Source: an uncultured Prevotellaceae bacterium
GTDB lineage: Bacteria; Bacteroidota; Bacteroidia; Bacteroidales; Bacteroidaceae
Length of the DNA: 36,542 bases
NCBI GenBank assembly: GCA_902776665.1
Contig: CACYQZ010000035.1
Span: 1-36,542 of the forward strand
Reading direction: 5' to 3'
Position numbers and translations under genes: made by a program. This document shows positions 32,563-36,542 of this stretch, in pieces. The notes beneath the pieces were generated by a model. It worked only from the letters and a program-made list of their open reading frames with translations. It made no database searches and had not been told where the DNA came from. Numbering within the stretch: position 1 is the first letter of the stretch; each line of letters starts with the position of its first letter.

Positions 32563-33138
32563 TAGTTTTTCAAGTTTGGCGCGAAGTTGCTCGGCCTCGC
32601 TCTGGCGAATCGCCAACGTGATTTCGCAGGTATTGTCGAACTGCTGACTGACGATTCGCGGCGACATTTCCTTGACAATCCGCATCACGTCGTTCATCTG
32701 GGGATAGGCAAACGAATAGGTGACGAGTTCCTCGACCTGCCGCGTGACGGTTTCGGCGTGTTCGAGCGCGTCGGCAGCCGCTTCGCGATAGGCCACGATG
32801 AGACCGCTCGTCCCGAGGTTCACACCGCCGTAGTAGCGCACGACGACGACGAGCACATCGGTGAGTTCGCGCGAGTTGATTTGGCCGAGAATCGGTTTTC
32901 CGGCAGTGGAACTGGGTTCGCCGTCGTCGTTGGCGCGGAAATCGAGCCGTTCCGCCCCGAGCATATAGGCATAGCAGACGTGGCGCGCATCGTAATACTC
33001 TTTGCGATAGCGCGCGAGCAGTTCCTTGATTTGCTCCTGCGTCTCGACGTGGTGGGCGAAAGCCAAAAACTTACTGCGCTTTTCGGAGTAGTAGCCCTCC
33101 CCCACTCGCTCGGTGATGGTTTTATATTCGTCGTTCAT
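32530..33138 (-). CDS. IMPACT/YigZ-family protein
   Basis: Cytoplasmic protein (202 residues) of the YigZ/IMPACT family (UPF0029), thought to act at the translation or nucleic-acid-binding level; eukaryotic IMPACT regulates the kinase GCN2. Signature stretches: SKFLAFAHHVETQEQIKELL, ARHVCYAYMLG, ANDDGEPSSTAGKPIL (the diagnostic DDGEPxxTAGxP), VVVVRYYGGVNLGTSGLIVAYREAA. The C-terminal domain ends with KLEKLNEV, after which the last residues (RGTRNEE) are encoded by a stutter repeat and look acquired. The start at 33138 is the first Met and fits the family. Monocistronic, between two tRNA-Ser genes. Cellular role in Bacteroidales is not established. Confidence 0.92.
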   Translation of the reverse strand: MNDEYKTITERVGEGYYSEKRSKFLAFAHHVETQEQIKELLARYRKEYYDARHVCYAYMLGAERLDFRANDDGEPSSTAGKPILGQINSRELTDVLVVVVRYYGGVNLGTSGLIVAYREAAADALEHAETVTRQVEELVTYSFAYPQMNDVMRIVKEMSPRIVSQQFDNTCEITLAIRQSEAEQLRAKLEKLNEVRGTRNEE

Positions 33139-33230
33139 TTACTCCGCGAAATTACAACATTTTTTTCAAACATGCAACGATTTTATCATAATTATCATAA
33201 AAAAGGTTAATCAGCCGATAAATTCCATCG

Positions 33231-33267
33231 TTTTTCGTCTTTCTTTCATAGAAAAAGCTTAATTTTG
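33231..33267 (+). promoter_or_regulatory. Promoter of tRNA-Ser(TGA)
   Basis: -7 box TAATTTTG at 33260-33267 with TTTTTCGTCT about 20 bases upstream; the tRNA begins 13 bases after the box. Confidence 0.7.
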
Positions 33268-33279
33268 CAGCATAATTAC

Positions 33280-33364
33280 GGAGAGATGGTAGAGTGGTCG
33301 ATTACAACGGTCTTGAAAACCGTCGTGCTGAGAGGCACCGGGGGTTCGAATCCCTCTCTCTCCG
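33280..33364 (+). tRNA. tRNA-Ser, anticodon TGA
   Basis: GGAGAGA acceptor pairs with TCTCTCC, discriminator G, CCA not encoded. Anticodon arm ACGGT-CTTGAAA-ACCGT with TGA at 34-36, reading UCA/UCG and others by wobble. Long variable arm CGTGCTGAGAGGCACC; T loop GTTCGAATCC. Length 85. Confidence 0.96.
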
Positions 33365-33370
33365 CTGACA

Positions 33371-33397
33371 AGGCAACTCGAAAAAAGTTGCCTTTTT
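33371..33397 (+). terminator. Terminator of tRNA-Ser(TGA), 36 bases before a SusC gene
   Basis: AGGCAACT (33371-33378), loop CGAAAAA, AGTTGCCT (33386-33393), then TTTTG. Confidence 0.85.
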
Positions 33398-33432
33398 GTA
33401 AAGAAAAAATATTCATCAACAATCTATCAGAA

Positions 33433-36400
33433 ATGAAAAGACATTTATTTACCCTATTGTTAGCATTCGCCGGCATGCTGTTCGCTACCGACTTGACAGC
33501 CCAAACCACGGCTGGAAAGGTCACGGGAACGGTGCTCGACGAAACGGGCGAACCGCTCATCGGAGCGACGGTCGCCATCAAGGGAAGCAACACGAAGACG
33601 ATTACCGACATCGACGGCCACTTCGCGCTTCCCATCAACGGCCAGACGGCCACCATCGCCATTTCCTACATCGGCTACGCGACGCAGGAGGTGGCGGCCA
33701 ACGTGCGCACACCGCTCAACATCACGATGCAGCCCGAAACGGGCCACAACATTCGCGAAGTGGTGGTGACGGCGATGGGTATTCTCCGCAAGGAAAAATC
33801 GCTGACCTACGCCACGCAACAGGTGAAAGCCGAAGACCTGATGAAGGTGCAGGACGTGAACGTGGCGAACTCGCTCGAAGGTAAGGTGGCGGGTATCGTC
33901 GTCACGCCGAGTGCGGGCGGTGCAGGCGGTGCGTCGCGCATCCAACTACGCGGTAACAAATCGATTTTGGCGGGTTCGTCACCGCTGATTGTCATCGACG
34001 GCGTGCCAATGACCAACGAGACTCGCGGACAAATCAACGACGCCCAGAGTATGACGGAAAATTCCAATGCCGAGGGTGCCGACGCGCTGTCGATGATCAA
34101 CGCCGACGACATCGAGTCGATGAACGTGCTGAAAGGTGCCAACGCTGCCGCGCTCTACGGTTCGAGGGCTGCGAATGGTGTGATTATGATTACGACGAAG
34201 AAAGGTAAGGCTGGAAAAATGTCGGTGAACTACACGGGCAACATCACGTTCGACACGCCGCTGCTGCTGCCGAAAATCCAGAACACCTACGGCGCAGCGG
34301 TCGATGCACAGGGCTATCTGGGCGAGGCCAACGGCTGGGGCGGTCGCATCAGCGAGTCGCCGACGACGGCCAAGTCGCGTGCTACGGACAAGATTCCCTA
34401 CGAGCGCGACATCCACCTGCGCAACTACGGCAACGACGACGTGAAGGACTTCTATCGCACGGGCGTGACGACGAACAACTCGGTATCGGTGTCGGGCGGT
34501 ACGGACTTGATTCAGACCTACGTTTCGGTGGCCAACAGCCACGCGCTCGGCCTGGTCGAAACCAACAGCTACAACCGCAACACCATCGCCTTCCGTCAGA
34601 CCTATAAGATTTGGGATCGCCTGACGCTGAACGCCTCGTTGAACTACGTGCAGACGAAGACGAAGAATCGCATCGGCGGTGGTTATGTCGGCAACCCGAT
34701 TTACCACCTCTACACCGCGCCGCGCAACATCGACATGCAATATTATCGAGACAACTACGCGCTCAGCGAGGGCACTTGGCTGTCGGACCCGCAAGGTCAC
34801 TACGTGCAGACCGAAAACGGCTTCATTCGCCAGAACGACGTTGCCGAACTCAAAGGTCCGATGATGAACTACGCTTATCTCGACGCCCGTCAAAACAACC
34901 CCTACTGGCTGCTCAAACAAAACTGGAGCATCCACCGAAACGACCGCATCTACGGCGGTTTCCACGGACTGCTCGACATCATCGACGGCCTCACCTTGCA
35001 GGCTCGCTTCAATTTCGACCACGACAAATATCAGGAAGAGGGCGGTCGCTATGCCTCGACCTTCGCACCGGCTTCGATGTACGACTTCGGAACGTACAAC
35101 AAGCGTCGCGACAACTCGACAGAAATGTACCTCGACTTCCTGCTGAACTACAACAAGACCTTCGCCGACACGTGGAGCCTCAGCGCCAGTGCCGGATGGG
35201 TCGGCCACACGACGAAAGGCAGCAGCTACGGCACCTACATCGCCAACGCGACCTACGTCGATCCGCTCAATCAGAAACTTTCGACCGAAATCAACCGTTT
35301 CGACGTTTCCTCTGGCAGTAGCGGCGTGACGGGCGAGGGCGATCCGTCGAACTGGGACCGCGCTTGGCTCGGAACCGTGCAAATCGGTTGGAAAGAGAAA
35401 ATTTACCTCGATGCTTCCTACCGCAGCGACCAGTATCGCGTCTTCAAGCAGTGGCCCGACAAGCCGCAGCATTACGACTACTTCGGTTTCGGTGCCAATG
35501 CCCTGCTGAACGAACTTGTGACGCTGCCGAAATGGTGGGACTACGCGAAACTGCGCGTGTCGTATTCGGAAGTGGGTAATGCCGTGCCGAATCGCTACTA
35601 CAACCTCAGCAGCAGCAGCTCGCGCACGGGAGCGATGACCGCCACCAGTTCCACACTCTTCACCAACGCCGAACCCGAGCGCACCCACTCGTTTGAAACG
35701 GGTTTGGAAATGCTCTTCTTCGACAATCGCCTGAGTTTCGACGTAACCTACTACAACGCCACCGTTTCGGGTCTGTTTATGAACATCGGCAACGTCGCCG
35801 GACTCACCGTCTATGAAAATTCGGCGAAACTGCGCAACCAAGGCTTTGAGACGACATTGGCTTACAATTTCCGCTTCGGAAAGTCGCTGCGCTGGCGCAC
35901 GGCGGTGAACTTCTCGTACAATGAAAACAAGGTGCTGGCCGTCGGCTACGACGAGGCTGGCCGCAAGAAACTCATCTATACCGACGTGGCAGGCGTGCGC
36001 GTGCGCTACTCCGAGGGCGATGCTTTCGGCGATATGTATGTGCGCGACATCCGCCACAACGACGACGGCACGATTTTCCTCTCGTCGAACGGAAACATTA
36101 TGAAAGAAGGCCGCTACACGAAGTATATCGGCAATATGAACTCGAAATATCAACTCGGCTGGACCAACACGCTGAATTTCAAGGACTTCCAACTCTCGTT
36201 CCTCATCAACGGACGCATCGGCGGCAAGGTCATCTCGCTGACCGAGGCCTTCCTCGACGAACTCGGACTCTCGCAGCGCACAGCCGACGCACGCGACTAC
36301 GCATACGCCAACAACCTTTTCACGGCGAAGGGTGAACCCGCGATGTACCTGCCCGACGGCAGCGGCCAAATCATCGGCGTGCGCAACTACTATCAGGTGA

Positions 36401-36542
36401 TGGGTGCGCGAAACAGCCAATATTCGCCGCTCTACGTTTATGACGCCACGAACTTCCGCCTGCGCGAACTCTCGCTGGCCTATACGTTCAAAAATCTCAT
36501 CGGCGAAGGCAAGAATCTTTCGCTCTCGTTCATCGGGCGCAA
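33433..36542 (+). CDS. Second SusC/RagA-family TonB-dependent transporter (3' end beyond window)
   Basis: Reading frame open from the ATG at 33433 to the window edge (more than 1036 codons), so it is partial at the 3' end. Signal peptide MKRHLFTLLLAFAGMLFATDLTAQ; regulatory-like domain with GKVTGTVLDETGEPLIGATV and TDIDGHFALPI; TonB-box region IREVVVTAMGI; plug motifs SLEGKVAGIVVTPS, SRIQLRGNKSI, SPLIVIDGVPM, IESMNVLKGANAAALYGSRA and NGVIMITTKKGK; then barrel strands, ending in NFRLRELSLAYTFKN, so only the last ~15-30 residues are missing. The long open frames on the opposite strand are shadows. It starts 68 bases after a tRNA-Ser gene with a terminator and no clear promoter between. Its SusD partner presumably lies beyond the edge. 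Confidence 0.94.
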   Translation, partial: MKRHLFTLLLAFAGMLFATDLTAQTTAGKVTGTVLDETGEPLIGATVAIKGSNTKTITDIDGHFALPINGQTATIAISYIGYATQEVAANVRTPLNITMQPETGHNIREVVVTAMGILRKEKSLTYATQQVKAEDLMKVQDVNVANSLEGKVAGIVVTPSAGGAGGASRIQLRGNKSILAGSSPLIVIDGVPMTNETRGQINDAQSMTENSNAEGADALSMINADDIESMNVLKGANAAALYGSRAANGVIMITTKKGKAGKMSVNYTGNITFDTPLLLPKIQNTYGAAVDAQGYLGEANGWGGRISESPTTAKSRATDKIPYERDIHLRNYGNDDVKDFYRTGVTTNNSVSVSGGTDLIQTYVSVANSHALGLVETNSYNRNTIAFRQTYKIWDRLTLNASLNYVQTKTKNRIGGGYVGNPIYHLYTAPRNIDMQYYRDNYALSEGTWLSDPQGHYVQTENGFIRQNDVAELKGPMMNYAYLDARQNNPYWLLKQNWSIHRNDRIYGGFHGLLDIIDGLTLQARFNFDHDKYQEEGGRYASTFAPASMYDFGTYNKRRDNSTEMYLDFLLNYNKTFADTWSLSASAGWVGHTTKGSSYGTYIANATYVDPLNQKLSTEINRFDVSSGSSGVTGEGDPSNWDRAWLGTVQIGWKEKIYLDASYRSDQYRVFKQWPDKPQHYDYFGFGANALLNELVTLPKWWDYAKLRVSYSEVGNAVPNRYYNLSSSSSRTGAMTATSSTLFTNAEPERTHSFETGLEMLFFDNRLSFDVTYYNATVSGLFMNIGNVAGLTVYENSAKLRNQGFETTLAYNFRFGKSLRWRTAVNFSYNENKVLAVGYDEAGRKKLIYTDVAGVRVRYSEGDAFGDMYVRDIRHNDDGTIFLSSNGNIMKEGRYTKYIGNMNSKYQLGWTNTLNFKDFQLSFLINGRIGGKVISLTEAFLDELGLSQRTADARDYAYANNLFTAKGEPAMYLPDGSGQIIGVRNYYQVMGARNSQYSPLYVYDATNFRLRELSLAYTFKNLIGEGKNLSLSFIGR

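Noticed and set aside
33979-36420. An 813-codon open frame on the minus strand
   Set aside because: It is a shadow of the SusC gene on the plus strand; its product is a low-complexity Val/Arg/His-rich sequence without domains, while the plus strand has full SusC motifs in order.

Overview
The window is a 36.5 kb stretch of a Bacteroidales chromosome of moderate GC content, most likely from a Prevotella-like member of the Prevotellaceae. The evidence is the Bacteroidetes promoter pattern (-7 box TAnnTTTG with a TTTG-like -33 box), two SusC-type TonB-dependent receptors, families largely restricted to this phylum (DUF4494, DUF1460, DUF4421, DUF4302, head-GIN proteins) and C-terminal tails of the form GI-x-I-x-NGKK that are common on secreted Prevotella proteins. 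Genus-level placement is inference.

Layout. 1-9000: the 3' part of valS, two secreted peptidases (clostripain-like C11 lipoprotein, M6 metalloprotease), a PLP-binding YggS-family protein with a DUF4494 protein, a head-GIN lipoprotein, and a RelA/SpoT protein whose hydrolase half looks dead. 9000-10500: a small accessory patch with a YafQ-type toxin-antitoxin pair, a truncated ORF6N gene between two near-identical 47-bp direct repeats, and two copies of an unusual promoter element. 10260-12420: a strongly structured RNA/leader with an intrinsic terminator, followed by a two-block leucine-rich-repeat surface protein. 12420-22600: a DUF1460 amidase-like protein, a Gfo/Idh/MocA oxidoreductase coupled to a DUF4421 outer-membrane protein, a small exported protein, an MltF-like lytic transglycosylase, uvrA overlapping a family 2 glycosyltransferase, an MBL-fold hydrolase and a small acidic protein.

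22685-31967 (minus strand) is a nutrient-uptake operon: SusC receptor, SusD lipoprotein, an HExxH zinc-metallohydrolase lipoprotein, a DUF4302 lipoprotein and a secreted protein with a BACON-like domain. Ahead of SusC lies a very small gene for a 31-residue exported peptide, followed by a strong terminator hairpin. Two serine tRNA genes (CGA minus, TGA plus) and an IMPACT-family gene follow. The window ends inside a second SusC gene (33433 to the edge) that starts 68 bases after a tRNA gene.

The observations most worth following are not protein families: (1) a structured RNA at 10264-10443 with long-range helices that exclude its own terminator; (2) a recurring palindromic, tandemly duplicated promoter element at four places, with covarying arms at two of them; (3) stuttering GAGGAGTAAGGAG-type repeats at the 3' ends of several genes, plus a different stutter inside uvrA; (4) the tiny secreted-peptide gene ahead of the SusC operon.
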